Of a stretch of 64,000 nucleotides of DNA, positions 47,464 to 58,628 are shown piece by piece (the stretch's first letter is position 1; every line of letters starts with the position of its first letter). Source of the DNA: Dipteronia dyeriana (Eukaryota; Streptophyta; Magnoliopsida; Sapindales; Sapindaceae); the NCBI GenBank assembly GCA_032871835.1, contig CM065299.1:80812204-80876203 (forward strand), written 5' to 3'. Under the pieces are notes generated by a model. The model made no database searches and had not been told where the DNA came from. It saw only the letters and a program-made list of their open reading frames with translations. The position numbers and the translations under genes are program-made.

Positions 47464-48297
47464 CTTTTTTTGGGTAAATAAATAGTATCATAGAAAAAAG
47501 GAGGGAATGTACGAATACAAGGGGCATACCCCAGGAAGAAAAGGACGCAAATCCCATCAACAAAGTTCAAACAACAAACTCTCTAATGAGAGCTAAAACA
47601 AAGGCTTTACAAAGAGCACCGAGCACAACACAAGCCCACACCACCTAGGGATAACTAGAGATGAGAGGCTAATGAGAGGCTAATTCTTCAATTTGATAGA
47701 AGAGAGCCGGCAACGAATAGTATCTGTAATGATCTGGGCAACCTCTCCACTAGACTTTCAAGAGCTTTTAAAAATATGACAATTTCGCTCCCTCCAAATA
47801 AAATAGACGGCAACCGCAAGACAAAGTTATTTTGTCACGACGGATGGGGAGATCCCCTTCCAATGAATGGACACTCATTCAATAAGATCATTCCGGTTAA
47901 GACGAATCCCATGACAACCACATTTATTCAAAAGTTATGTCCATATGGCATTGCTATACAAACACTCAAAGAAAATGTGAGCATGAGTCTCGGCTTGAGA
48001 GTTACAAAGGACACACGTAGTAACAACTTGAGGGTCGTAGTGCTGAACACGATCCGAGGTTGAAAGCCTACCTTTAATAGCCAACCAAAGGATGAAACCC
48101 ATCCTTGGGATATTCTGCGGGAACCACACAATTTTATACCAAGAAACAAAAGGATGAGGGGTTCTAAGAGACTCCATAGCAGACGTAACTGAATAAATGC
48201 CATTAGAAGAAGGAAGCCACAGAATTCTATCATCCAAAGTAGAGTTTGGGTTGTAAGAAGGCATACGACTCCGAATTTTGGCAAGATCAATGGACAT
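47464..48297 (-). mobile_element. 5'-truncated LINE fragment L2
   Basis: Minus-strand copy of the end of the same LINE family as L1. Sense 3' end with A-run lies at 47464-47476; the zf-RVT frame at 47935-48297 is open for 120 codons (SLRTPHPFVSWYKIVWFPQNIPRM, CVLCNSQAETHAHIFFEC). The 5' truncation at about 48297 is typical of incomplete LINE reverse transcription. I could not identify a clear target duplication in the AT-rich flanks. Confidence 0.85.
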
Positions 48298-48608
48298 TTA
48301 AATACTAATATCTTATTGATATATGAAGATATATTTGAAAATGATATGTATCTTGTTATTAAATATATATAGATATATTAACATAACTAGAATACAGCAT
48401 CATTATGTCATTGAACCAAAAACATAAAAAGTAAAAACCTAGAAAGTCTAGTTAGTGAATTCGGCCTAAGCAAAGAAAAAAAAATCTCCTCTTGGGCGGC
48501 AAATTCCGACACACTTTCCAGATCGCGAGACATAGCGGGAAGACTTGGTGGTTCGTAATCGGAATAAAGCTTAAAGAAACGAAGAAGTAAACTTTAAAGG
48601 TATGATAT
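48298..48608 (+). mobile_element. C1c 3' LTR, third segment
   Basis: AT-rich sequence (atatcttattgatatatgaag...) and a GC-richer block (48480-48560) between L2 and G3. It corresponds in position to the later half of C1 LTRs. It ends in GATAT (48604-48608), the G3 duplication. Confidence 0.65.
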
Positions 48609-49573
48609 TGATGAGAATCAAGAAGCATCACCAAAGGATCCATTGCATATTCTAATTAGGCCAATTACAAGGAGGCAAGAGGATCAAAGAAGCATTTAAT
48701 GATGGGTTGATTATGAGTTGCTGAAATCCAAGTTCGGCCCACTTGAAGACCAAATCCAGACTGAACTTATAGGGCCTCTATAGAGAGCAACTGAGGTCGG
48801 ATCGTCTGTTATAATATGTTTCCGAAAAATGCAAGATGAGCCCTACAGATGCTATAAGGACTCCATCCTCTGAAAAAAATCATAACAAGTCCAAATTTGG
48901 CCATCTATATTGTTGCACGAAAACTTGAATTGAGAAGTCCGAATTTCAACATATTTCCTATATTTTGGGCGGCGTATGGTTGGAGGATAATTCAATTTCA
49001 GCATATTGTATAGTTTAGCATATTCCTTATTTTATTTATTTCTCCAAATAAAAAGTTGATTTATTTTCCAAATAAATGGCTGATTTGTTTTCAAAATTTA
49101 GCTTTCCAAATAAGGAACAAATCAACTAGTTGCTAGTTTAGTATTTATTTATTTTCTAAATTTGTTTGCATTTATTTTCCTGATTGTAAGGTATTAATTG
49201 CCTAATATTTATTCCCTTTTAGGTCTTAGATATTTTTAGTATAAAAGGGATCAATCGATGTAATTATAGACTATACTTGAATTGAAATAAAATTGAGAGA
49301 ATTTTTTCTCTTTGGTTCTTCATAGAACTATGAACTTATCAAGGTTCTACCTTGTGGCGTTCAAACCTTGACTTATCACTCACCTTCTTTCTTATTCTTG
49401 AGTGTGGCGTCTACAACCTTCTTGATACCGTTGGTTCTTATCTCCATATAGATAACGGGTCGCGGTCCTTTTTTTTTTTGTTTTTTTTTTGTTTATAAAC
49501 TTGAATTAGAAAACGATCATTTGTTACCATATATTGGTTCCGGGTCTCACTGTTCTTGGTGAGGTTCATATCA
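48609..49573 (+). mobile_element. G3 5' LTR
   Basis: 965 bp, TGATGAGAATCAAG to GAGGTTCATATCA. The first about 110 bp are recognisable as the end of gypsy Pol (DENQEASPKDPLHI then PITRR, with a shared frameshift), as in G1 and G2. An AT-rich centre and a likely transcript start region (ataaaagggatcaa, 49240-49255) precede the 3' end. Confidence 0.92.
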
Positions 49574-49575
49574 GT

Positions 49576-49591
49576 TGGTATCAGAGCATAG
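49576..49591 (+). promoter_or_regulatory. G3 primer binding site (initiator tRNA-Met type)
   Basis: TGGTATCAGAGCATAG; the first 12 bases match the initiator tRNA-Met complement. Confidence 0.9.
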
Positions 49592-50151
49592 CTTCTAAAA
49601 TCAGGTTTAATCTATCCTTGTTCCTCTTCATCTTTTTTTTTTCTATTTGATCTAAAAAAAATCAGATTCGTTACAAACAAAAAAAAAAGTTTTATCAGAT
49701 TCGTTATATATATATATATATAAGAGATAAAAAAAAAGATCCCAAAAAAAATGAGTACATTTTTTTTAGGTTGTGTAGTTGAATTTATATATCAATAATT
49801 TTTATTTCTTTTCTTGATTTCATGCGTTGATAAGAAAAAAAAATCTTTCAGTGGAATTTCGTATTTGTTATTCTTGTCCTATTTATTTATTTATTTTTAT
49901 TTATTTATATTTTTTTGGTTACATCTTATTTTTTAAACTTCTTGTGAGTGTCTGTCTAAGTCACAAAAAAAAAGACTTGAAGAGTGAATAAAGAGTGAAA
50001 AAAAAAACAAGAGAGTGTGAGCTTATCAGAGGGTTAAAGCCAAAAGATTGAGTGAAACACGAGTGTGAGTGCCACCATCGTTGAGGGTAAACACGTGAGG
50101 GAGTGTGTTTGAGAGGCTTACTTGCTTTCTTTGTTTTGTAGGATTAAAATA

Positions 50152-50560
50152 TGTCCCATGATAAGAGTAAAGACTTATCCGACGATGCACCAGAAACGGT
50201 AGACCTTAATTTTTTATATAAAGTCATACAAAAAATTATGGAACGGATGGAGATTAAGTTTGGTGAGGTGCATGATAGGATAAACAAAGTGGAGTCTAGT
50301 TCGTAAATGGAGAAACCATTTAGGGCACCTAAGGTGGAACAAAGAGAAAGAAACCCACATAGGAATGACTATGAAGATGATTATGGGATTGACCTAGAGG
50401 AGGGTGATCGCATGTCTAATGTGGGTGCGGGTAGATTTCGACTTGGAATAGGGGTAGAGGAGTTAGGTATGGGAATAGAGAAGATAGGTATGGGAATAGA
50501 GGAGATAGGTATGAAGAGCTTTTGGTGGCAAGAAGAGCTCTTAGTGATCAAGCCAAGGAA
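50152..50560 (+). pseudogene. gag: G3 gag N-terminus remnant
   Basis: ATG at 50152 begins MSHDKSKDLSDDAPETVD, with a charged helix (IMERMEIKFGEVHDRINKVESSS), a stop at 50306 and then 50307-50560 (EKPFRAPKVEQRERNPHRND, a short acidic part, and a Gly-Ile-Glu repeat made of gggaatagag units). The capsid core and zinc knuckle are deleted. Confidence 0.72.
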
Positions 50561-51330
50561 GATGATGAGGTACAACGTGATAAAATTTTTCACACTCGCT
50601 GCCATGTTAATGATAAGGTATATAGCATGATCATTGATTGGGGGAGTTTTACTAATGTGGCTAGCACTAGCTTTGTGGAGAAACTGAATTTGGCCACTTT
50701 GAAGCACCCAAAACCTTATAAGCTACAATATGATAGCGGGGAAATCAATGTGACTAAATAGGTGTTGGTATCGTTTTCAATTGGAAAGTACAAAGATGGA
50801 GTCCTTTGTGATGTGGTACCAATGAATGCGAGTCATATCTTTTTGGGGAGACCATGGCAATTTGATAGGCATATGACGCATGATGGGTATACCAATAGAT
50901 AGTCCTTTGTATTAAATAAAAAGTCAATCACTCTTGTACCTTTAACCCCAAGACAAGTATATGAAGATCAAGTGAGGTTTAAAAAAGAGGGAGATGTAAA
51001 AAAGGAGTGTGAGAGTCCAAAATAAAGAGAGACAAAAGAAAGAGAGTCTGAAACGACAAAAAAAGAAACAAAAGGTAAAAAAGAAAAAGAGGCTGATGAG
51101 AAAAAAAGAGAGAGAAAACAAGTGAGTTTTTATGCAAGAGGGAGTAAGATCAAAAAGGCTTTATTTTCAAATCAGCCAATGATTGTACTTTTGTACAAAG
51201 AGGCATGTTTTAGTACTAAGAGAGAAAAAACAAGTGATTTTTTATGCAATGTTGTTGTTTCTCATTTGCAAAGCTTTAATGAAGTGTCGCAGGCTATCAA
51301 TAACATTATGGTGAAGATTCGAGGACGAAT
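50561..51330 (+). pseudogene. pol: G3 protease and linker, active site altered
   Basis: 50522-50761 encodes FHTRCHVNDKVYSMIIDWGSFTNVAST; the catalytic D-S-G is D-W-G. A stop at 50759 precedes VLVSFSIGKYKDGVLCDVVPM and FLGRPWQFDRHMTHDGY. 51122-51330 holds the region before RT (FSNQPMIVLLYKEAC). RT should follow, but the sequence jumps to the pol end (EDSRTNHFE-type, just before the PPT). Confidence 0.8.
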
Positions 51331-51336
51331 CATTTT

Positions 51337-51350
51337 GAAGAGAGGGGGAA
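51337..51350 (+). promoter_or_regulatory. G3 polypurine tract
   Basis: GAAGAGAGGGGGAA immediately before the 3' LTR start TGATGAGAAT at 51351. Confidence 0.92.
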
Positions 51351-52020
51351 TGATGAGAATCAAGAAGCATCACCAAAGGATCCATTGCATATTCCAATTG
51401 GGCCAATTACAAGGAGGCAAGAGGATCAAAGAAGCATTTAATGATGGGTTGATTCTGAGTTGCTGAAATCTAAGTTCGGCCCACTTGAAAACCAAATCCA
51501 GACTGAACTTCTAGGGCCTCTATAGAGAGCATCTAAGGTCGGATTGTCTATTATGATATGTTTCCGGAAAGCCCAAGACAAGCCATACAGATTCTATGAA
51601 CACTTTGTCCTCCGAAAATGATCATAACAGATCCAAATTCGGCCATCTATATTGTTGCACGAAAACTTGAATTGAGGAGTCCGAATTTCAACATATTTCC
51701 TATATTTTGGGCGACGTATGGTTGGAGAAGAATTCAATTTCAGCATATTCCTTATTTTATTTATTTCTTCAAATAAATAGTTGATTTTTTTCCAAATAAA
51801 GGGTTGATTTGTTTCCAAAATTCAGCTTTCCAAATAAGGAACAAATCAACTAGTTGCTAGTTTAGTATTTATTTATTTTCTAAATTTGTTTGCATTTATT
51901 TTCCTGATTGTAATGCATTAATTGCCTAATATTTATTCCCTTTTAGGTTTTAAATATTTTTAGTATAAAGGGACCAATCGATGTAATTATAAACTAGACT
52001 TGAATTGAAATAAAATTGAG

Positions 52021-52925
52021 ACAGGACAAGGGTGGGACAGGACAAGGTGGGACAGGGCAGGACAGGATAGGACAGGACAAGGTGGGTTTGGAAGGCCTGA
52101 GACAGAACTGTTAACTGTACTGTTATGTGTTTGATATGACTAGGACAGGACAGAACAGAACAAGAGGTTTAAATGACCATAATGCCCCTGTTATGTTGTT
52201 TAATGTTTTTTTACCACATAATAATGTTAAATGGGACATGACAAATAGATATTTATATGATTTTATTTTAAAAAAATATTTATATATCATATTTAATAAA
52301 AAAAATATGATTGAAAAATATTCATATTTAATAATTTAATAGGATTATTATTGACAATTTCCTTATTAATTTACAATTTTCTTCTTGGTCACTTCCTTGT
52401 TAATTTCATGGAAAAGAAATTATTATAAAACGATAAATTGCTGATTAATTAGCATGGAATTAAAAATAAAATCCAACAACTCATCAATATTATAATCATC
52501 CCATCTAATTAAAAATAAAGACTTCAGTTGACAACATAATAACAAATCATCCATGACACCAATGTTATCATATTCAAACAAAATATATCCTTCAAATATG
52601 TTCACAAAATCATATATAAAAAGTGATCACTCCTCTAGAATTGCCTTCACAAAATCTGGCTTATAGGAATCATCCAAGCCATTCCAAATACGCAACTGGT
52701 TTGGCTTATTTCCAAAATACATTGCAACTCGTATCACTTGCATACGGTCAAGACCCATGCCCTCTAGCTTAACACCTAAACGGGTCATTGCATCCCCTCC
52801 CGTAATAGCCTCAGTCAACTTAGCAATATCTGTGGATGCTCTTTCCATGCTGTTTTCAAAGACCTTGGTGATGTCTGCTACTGTAGAACTGTCATTCCTT
52901 TTTCTCTTCCGATATACATCCTGAA

Positions 52926-52980
<55 letters not shown>

Positions 52981-53155
52981 AAATGACAATTTATTTTAGC
53001 CAATATACATTCTGAATACTATATACATTCCACTTTCAAAGTCTGTGTATTCTAGCCAATATACATCCTGAATACTATATATATATTTGAAATGACAATT
53101 TATTTTAGCCACATTACAAATTTATACATTGTGTTGTTGCCTTGTACATATTCTA

Positions 53156-53192
<37 letters not shown>

Positions 53193-54273
53193 CTGGGTAC
53201 ATATATATTCTTCTGTTGTGTACATATATATAAATTTCAATATGTTCATTTGTAAGAGAAAGACCACACACTAAAACTACCGAAACACAGCTAAGAGAAA
53301 TCATATATACGTGTTTATATATATGTATATGTATATTTTGAGAAATCAAACTTTATTAACAAAATCAACAAAATCAACAAAAAACATCAGCAACGAAGCA
53401 ACATTAGGGGAGCAACAAAACAAACACCCCAACGAAAACACAACAAAAACAAAAATAGGGGATTAAACTTCCCAACTGATGACATCCCTATCACCAACAA
53501 CCACCCTCTTTGCCAACATATCAGCATGTAAGAGTTTGAAACTCTAGAGCTGAATTGAACATTGGTTCATAGAAAATTAATGTGGCAACACAACACACAA
53601 TCGAAACACAAAGCACTGGATAACAAGACACAATCGAAACACAAACCCAAAACACAAAAATCGAAAATAAAAGAGAAATCACTGCAACAAGCAGTAACAT
53701 AACACAAAGCACCCAGTAGCATCAAAAATCACTCCAACAATGAGAAAATGGATGCAGTAAACAGATGATAAGAAGAAAAGTAACCACAAAATCGTGAAAT
53801 CGAATCAGAGAAAGAGACGAGCTCACGATTTCAAAACGAAATCGAAACAAACAAAAAGAAAATTGAACAAAATCATATCTGGGTGGCAGTGAACGCGTGC
53901 GAAGGGAACCAAGTCGGCTTCGGCGAGGAGTTATGGTGGCAACGGGAAGACGATTGGTACGCCTAGGGTTCACTGGTACAACGATCGTGGGTTGGAGAGA
54001 AGAAAGAAGAGAGAAGAGAGAAATAGGGAAGGGAATTGTTTAATTTATACGGTACACAATTGTAATTTGTTGAACATTTAGAGGGTAAATATGTCATTTT
54101 GAGCCTTATCCCATGCCATGGTACTAGTTGGCCGAGAGTGTGAAGTGGGACAAGTTTTTATGAATTTTGTCCCACCTTGTCCCATATTGTCCCACACTGA
54201 GTTCGCACCAAACGCAGGACAAGGACAAACAGTCTCATGTTGTCCTGTCATGTCCCGCGTACCAAACGCACCC
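52021..54273 (-). mobile_element. PIF/Harbinger-like DNA transposon, left terminus deleted
   Basis: About 2.25 kb within the G3 3' LTR. The right end, read inward, is GGGTGCGTTTGGTACGCGGG followed by acatgacaggac repeats. The left end begins inside the equivalent repeats (acaggacaaggtgggacagg), so about 20 bp of outer terminus is gone together with LTR bases. A Myb-like coding remnant (52627-52925) fits the accessory protein of Harbinger elements; no DDE transposase is seen. The target duplication cannot be fixed (TCA at 54274-54276 is one option). It contains TA microsatellites at 52929-52978 and about 53157-53190. Confidence 0.6.
52627..52925 (-). pseudogene. Myb/SANT-like protein C-terminal remnant
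   Basis: The last about 98 codons of an ORF of 120; its first part is only TA-repeat translation (YIYIY) and not real. The rest reads YRKRKRNDSSTVADITKVFE, ERASTDIAKLTEAITGGDAM, and ends LRIWNGLDDSYKPDFVKAILEE. This resembles the C-terminal half of plant Myb/SANT-like proteins, including those of PIF/Harbinger transposons. The DNA-binding half is missing. A fragment of a host gene of the same family is an alternative. Confidence 0.5.
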
Positions 54274-54520
54274 TCATAGAACTATGAACTTATCAAGATT
54301 CTATCTTGTGGCATTCAAACCTTGACTTATCACTCGCCTTCTTTCTTATTCTTGAGTGTGGCGTCTACAACCTTCTTGATACTGTTGGTTCTTATCTCCA
54401 TATAGATAACGGGTCGCGGTCCTTTTTTTTTATTTTCTTTGTTTATAAACTTAAATTAGAAAACGTTACCATATATTGGTTCCATGTCTCACTGTTCTTG
54501 GTGAGGTTCATATCAGATAT

Positions 54521-54622
54521 AATACTCATTCTTTATTCTTGTAAATTGTATATGGTTTATACGTTGAGTAAAAAAAATTGAAACCCCAATTCCGCTACGC
54601 AATGTAAATCCGGATTCCTACA
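54521..54622 (+). mobile_element. C1c 3' LTR, last segment
   Basis: Runs from AATACTCATTC to CGGATTCCTACA. It corresponds to the end of C1 LTRs (compare the gcagcggaac and ggttcc features of C1b, reversed). Following bases CAAGG (54623-54627) would be the target duplication. Confidence 0.75.
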
Positions 54623-55485
54623 CAAGGTTCCATTAGTTTTTCGTTACATGTAAGGGTATAATGGAAAAAATATAAAAGTAAAATGTTTTAATTAAATATT
54701 CATATTTAAAATAATTTTTTTTAAAAGTAATATTAAAATAATTTTAAAATATTTCATTATTACAAAAATAAAATATTTCATCACATTCAGCAAAAACTCT
54801 AGTTGCACACAAACACCAACACCCCCAAACCAAACCAAACACCATCTATTAAACCCAATCAACGTTGGTGGGGGTGGTTTGTGTATGGTTTGGGTAGGCA
54901 TGGGTGGATCATTGTTATCGCCATGCTTGTTCGTGCCAATGAGTTTGAACACCAATCAATGCTAATAAGGGTGGTTGTTGGTGAAGTGGCGGTGGTTGGA
55001 TTTGAGGGTTAGGTTTTAGTATTATTGAATGTGTTTGGTTTGATTTTGTTGTTGAGTGAGTTTGAATTTTTAGGTTTAATTTTGTTTTTGAATGTATAAC
55101 TTTTCTAGATTTGATTGTGTTGTTGAATTTTTTTTAGTCCATTTTTAAATTTGTTTTTTGTTCTTTGGATCCCATGGAGATCTAGATTCATCAATCATCT
55201 TAAATGGATGGTGGAAATCCAATCTAGGTTAGAGATGGACGGTGAAGATTCATCTCTCTTTTTTAAAATAAAAGAAAATCTTCAATTTTTAGTTCTCATA
55301 TTTAGTAGAAGGGTAAAATAGTATTTTTTGCTAAAAATGTTAACAAAAAGACCAAAATAGCTATTTTCGAAACTAGAAGAACTAAACTGGTTAATAACTG
55401 AAACTTGAGTGACACTTTTAATAATATCTCATAGTTGTATTGAAAACACAATAAATAATGTCAAGCTTTTTTTACACGTCAATTA
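54623..55485. other. Unassigned AT-rich spacer
   Basis: No gene or element recognised. It holds a self-complementary patch around 54812-54900 (caccaacacccccaaacc against ggttt-gtggggg runs), and A/T-rich ends. The overlapping antisense ORFs at 54692-55012 follow that patch and lack recognisable features. Confidence 0.5.
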
Positions 55486-55767
55486 TGTTATGAAAATACA
55501 ATATGAGTGAATGTCCATCCAATATTATAATGTAACTTACGATCATTCACCTTCCCCAATTTATTCTTAAGTTTATGGTACCATTTATTCTTATGTTTAT
55601 TGCTAATGTCTTTTCATATTTGTAACTACTACATTGTGATCATATAAAAGGGAGGACTCACCAAGTTGTAAATACCATTGAGAAGTGAATAAAATATCAT
55701 ATTTATATGTTAACTTTTCCTTGATTTCTTCTTGTGTTCTTGTGCTATTACGATTGATTTCATTTCA
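55486..55767 (+). mobile_element. C3 5' LTR
   Basis: TGTTATGAAAATAC to TTGATTTCATTTCA. It has a TATA box TATAAAAG at 55643-55650 and an AATAAA at 55688-55693, so promoter and poly(A) signal are both visible in this compact LTR. Confidence 0.93.
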
Positions 55768-55785
55768 CGTTATCAGCACGAAGTA
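55768..55785 (+). promoter_or_regulatory. C3 primer binding site region
   Basis: CGTTATCAGCACGAAGTA follows the LTR directly. It is not a good match to initiator tRNA-Met (TGGTATCAGAG), so the priming tRNA is uncertain. I recall the same text downstream of related plant copia LTRs. Confidence 0.55.
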
Positions 55786-55929
55786 GCTCCGATCAGGTAA
55801 ATATTCTTCTTTATTTATTCTTTTTCACAATGTATGAAAAGTATATATGTTGTAATTTGTTATTGACTCACAATAACAATATTCATCAATTTTACAATTA
55901 CAAAATATTAAGTGAAACAAATATTATGG

Positions 55930-57508
55930 TGTGTAATATTAATCTAGAGGGGGGTGAATAGATTTTAAATAATTTTTACACAATTTTCGTTAAAGGTCAA
56001 GTTGACGAAAATGCCCCTATCTAGTTACAAAAATACCACAAGTATAATAAATGTGGAAATATAAAAGACACTTGAGATATACGTGGAAACCCTCCAAATG
56101 GGAAAAACCACGGGCTGATGAGTGCGCCACACTAGAACCTTGAATCCATTAATGGCAAAGGAATTACAACCTAATCCCAGTTTAATCCACCACCACTACC
56201 TAATCCCGGTATAAGTGAACCTAGTTCATCTTGATTATGATTTAAGCTATCTACTCGCGGAAGCAACGCAAGTCTTACTTCTCAATGAAGAGATAAAATG
56301 TTCTAAGTGAATATATGATGATATTCAATGAACAAACAAGGCTAGGAAACCCTATATGCTTATCTAGGATAATGAGATGACAAATAATACAATCATAGAT
56401 ATCAAGTGCTAAATGACATGTTCAAGAAGCTTAGCTAAACATAAATTAAACAATCCTATGAAGCTATCACAATACAACACTCAATCATGGCATCACAACA
56501 ATCTCTAATTTGTATCTAGAAAATCTTCTAAGAGCATACAAATAATTAAAGAGAATGTTTAGTAAGTAAAACACTTAACTTGTAAGAAGATAGTGAAGAA
56601 CTTACCAAAAAAGATGCGATGAAGCAACCCTATCCTTTGATGCACTCTAAATGAACTTAGATGATGCAAGATGACGTTTTTATGCACATGGGAATGCTTT
56701 GAGTGATTAAAAATGAGTTCTTGGAAGTGCATTTCCTTTGAAATGTGTTCTAAGGAAAATATATGATATTCTGAACTCTTACACGACCTTAAACCAAATA
56801 GTTATATATATAAGATCCAAACAAAGTGAGGTCGTTTTGGAAAAAAACGTTCCAGCTTCCTCTGTGTGCGATGGTGACTTGCGCTGGTCGAGTAGCGCAC
56901 CACCAGCGCACAACCCAATTTTACAATAGGCGCTGGATGAGTGGCGCATCCCAGTGGCGCAACACATGTGCAATTTCTCTGGAATGTTTACGCTGGTGAG
57001 GCTGCGCTAGTCGAGTAGCGCACCACCAGCGCACGCCCACTTTTTTCAACTGTGCGCGGGTGCAATAGCGTAGCTCAGTGGTGCAACACATGCGACAATC
57101 CACTGGAATGTTGCACTGGTGAGGTGCGCTGGTCGAGTAGCGCACCACTAGTGGAAAGCCTGTTTTCAACACTCAAACACACAATAATCAATAAGATTAA
57201 GAGTGATGAAAAATGCATCCTATTCTAATGCCTAACAAGACATGAAACTTTAATTACAATATGCAATTATATCAAACAAGAGTCATTTAAATCAAAATGC
57301 ACACAAGTATAACCACACAACATATATGAATAAGAGTTATGCATGAATATGTGAGTGTGTGGAACTATCTATTCAAAGTAAGTAAGCACATGAATTTTAC
57401 CTTCGGTGCTTCTCCTCTAGAGATCTTGAGAGCCTAAGCTACCCTTACATAATACCCAAAATGTGATTTGTTCACGAAATAAGCCAATCAATAATTGAGG
57501 ACTTTACA
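55930..57508 (-). mobile_element. Sirevirus-like solo LTR S2 in the C3 leader
   Basis: About 1.58 kb between direct repeats TTATGG at 55924-55929 and 57509-57514 (5-bp duplication plus one shared base). Plus-strand TGTGTAATATTAATC to ACTTTACA. It shares text type with S1 LTRs (gaggggggtgaatag near one end, an acgtggaaaccctcc block) and the same TATA plus GC-island layout on the minus strand. No coding sequence or second LTR, so it is solo. Confidence 0.78.
56801..57170 (-). promoter_or_regulatory. S2 LTR promoter: TATA box with upstream GC-rich palindrome island
   Basis: Minus-strand TATA-like CTTATATATATAAC at 56801-56814. From about 56864 to 57166 the sequence is GC- and CpG-rich and built of inverted pairs: GCGCTGGT/ACCAGCGC (56881-56888, 56902-56909), a second gctggtg/caccagc pair near 56990-57030, and ccactagtgg at its far end, with gtcgagtagcgcaccac repeated three times. 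It has the same position relative to TATA as in S1. Confidence 0.6.
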
Positions 57509-57608
57509 TTATGGAATTAACAAGTATATTTACATATTCTGTTATAAATTCGACATATTTGTGTTTAGGAATTTCTAATAATTATTTTTATGATTTAACT
57601 AGCAGAAT

Positions 57609-58628
57609 ATGTCGAACATCACAAAACTTGAATTTGCTGCTCTTGACATTTCTGGTGACAACTATTTGTCATGGATTCTTGATGTTGAAATTCATCTTGA
57701 TGCTAAAAATCTGGGAGAAACAATTAAAGAAAAAAATACAGCATCTTCACAGGATCGTGCTAGAGCAATGATTTTCCTTCGACACCATCTCCACGAAGGA
57801 TTGAAATCTGAGTATCTTACTGTTAAAGATCCATTTGAGCTTTGGAAAAATTTAGAAGAGAGATTTAATCACCAAAAAACGGTGATACTTCCAAATGCTC
57901 GTTATGCTTGGATGCACTTACGATTGTAAGATTTCAAATTGGTCCGTGAGTATAATTCTTCATTATTTAAGATTGTTTCTCAATTGAAATTATGTGGAGA
58001 GACAATAACTGAACAAGACATGCTAGAAAAACCATTTTCCTTGAATTTGCTCCTGCAGCAGCAATATCGAGAGCGTAGATTTACCAAATATTCTGAGTTA
58101 ATTTCATGTCTTCTTGTGGCTGAGCAAAATAATGATCTTTTGATGAAAAATCACCAATCTCGCCCAATTGGAACTATAGCATTCCTAGAAGTGAATGCTA
58201 ACTCATCAAATAACTATGGCGGTTATCGTGGGCGTAGGTGTGGCCATAGCCGTGGGCGTGGTAGTGGTCATTATCAAGGACAAGAGGGTCATAATAAAAA
58301 ATCTAAACCAAACCACCAGAAGTGGAATAACAATGATGGAAAACAAGAAAAAGGGAAATATTTTCAAAACAAACCCTCTAAAAATCATGACAATGCTTGT
58401 TTCCGTTGTGGAGTAAAAGGGCATTGGTCGCGTACCTGTCGTACACCTAAACATCTTGTGGAACTTTATCAAGCATCATTGAAGGCAAATTTAAAAGAGG
58501 TGGAAACAAATTTCATTGATTATGGTGAGCCAGTTGACATAACTCACTTGGACGTTTCAGATTTCTTTGAGGACCCAAATGGGAACATTGGCCACTTGAT
58601 TGGAGATGGAAATGTTAATACCAATTAG
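57609..58628 (+). pseudogene. gag: C3 gag with zinc knuckle, one internal stop
   Basis: Starts MSNITKLEFAALDISGDN at 57609. The capsid part (YLSWILDVEIHLDAKNLGE, ARAMIFLRHHLHEGL, LTVKDPFELWKNLEERF) is interrupted by TAA at 57927-57929; the same frame then runs to 58628. The C-terminal half has an Arg/Gly-rich stretch (GGYRGRRCGHSRGRGSGHY) and an intact knuckle CFRCGVKGHWSRTC at 58398-58439, followed by RTPKHLVELYQASLK. About 340 codons. A small deletion near 58045 removed residues before LLLQQQYRER. Confidence 0.9.

Larger units (their letters stand above)
48609..54515 (+). mobile_element. Ty3/gypsy element G3, internally deleted, both LTRs and TSD present
   Basis: Bounded by GATAT at 48604-48608 and 54516-54520, inserted in the C1c LTR. 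5' LTR 48609-49573, PBS 49576-49591, gag/protease remnants, PPT 51337-51350, 3' LTR 51351-54515 (with a DNA transposon in it). The internal part is only about 1.78 kb. RT, RNase H and integrase are deleted between about 51300 and the PPT, so it is non-autonomous. Confidence 0.92.
51351..54515 (+). mobile_element. G3 3' LTR, interrupted by a DNA transposon
   Basis: LTR pieces 51351-52020 and 54274-54515 (912 bp together) match the 5' LTR. About 25 bp of LTR (the counterpart of 49285-49308) is missing at the left junction with the inserted transposon. Ends GGTTCATATCA, followed by GATAT. Confidence 0.9.
36279..54622 (+). mobile_element. Copia element C1c, 3' part, with a 3' LTR expanded by nested insertions
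   Basis: RT end, RNase H, PPT and 3' LTR of a C1-family element on the plus strand. The LTR is in pieces 37504-37570, 46297-47463, 48298-48608 and 54521-54622, separated by a LINE, a LINE fragment and gypsy G3. Two of the three interruptions are bounded by direct duplications (TAGTTTAT, GATAT), which restores LTR continuity. The LTR ends CGGATTCCTACA at 54622. The 5' part is absent: G2 abuts it at 36278. Confidence 0.85.

Noticed and set aside
58195..58472. Val/Ile-rich frames on both strands over C3 gag
   Set aside because: Shadow frames of the Arg/Gly-rich gag segment.
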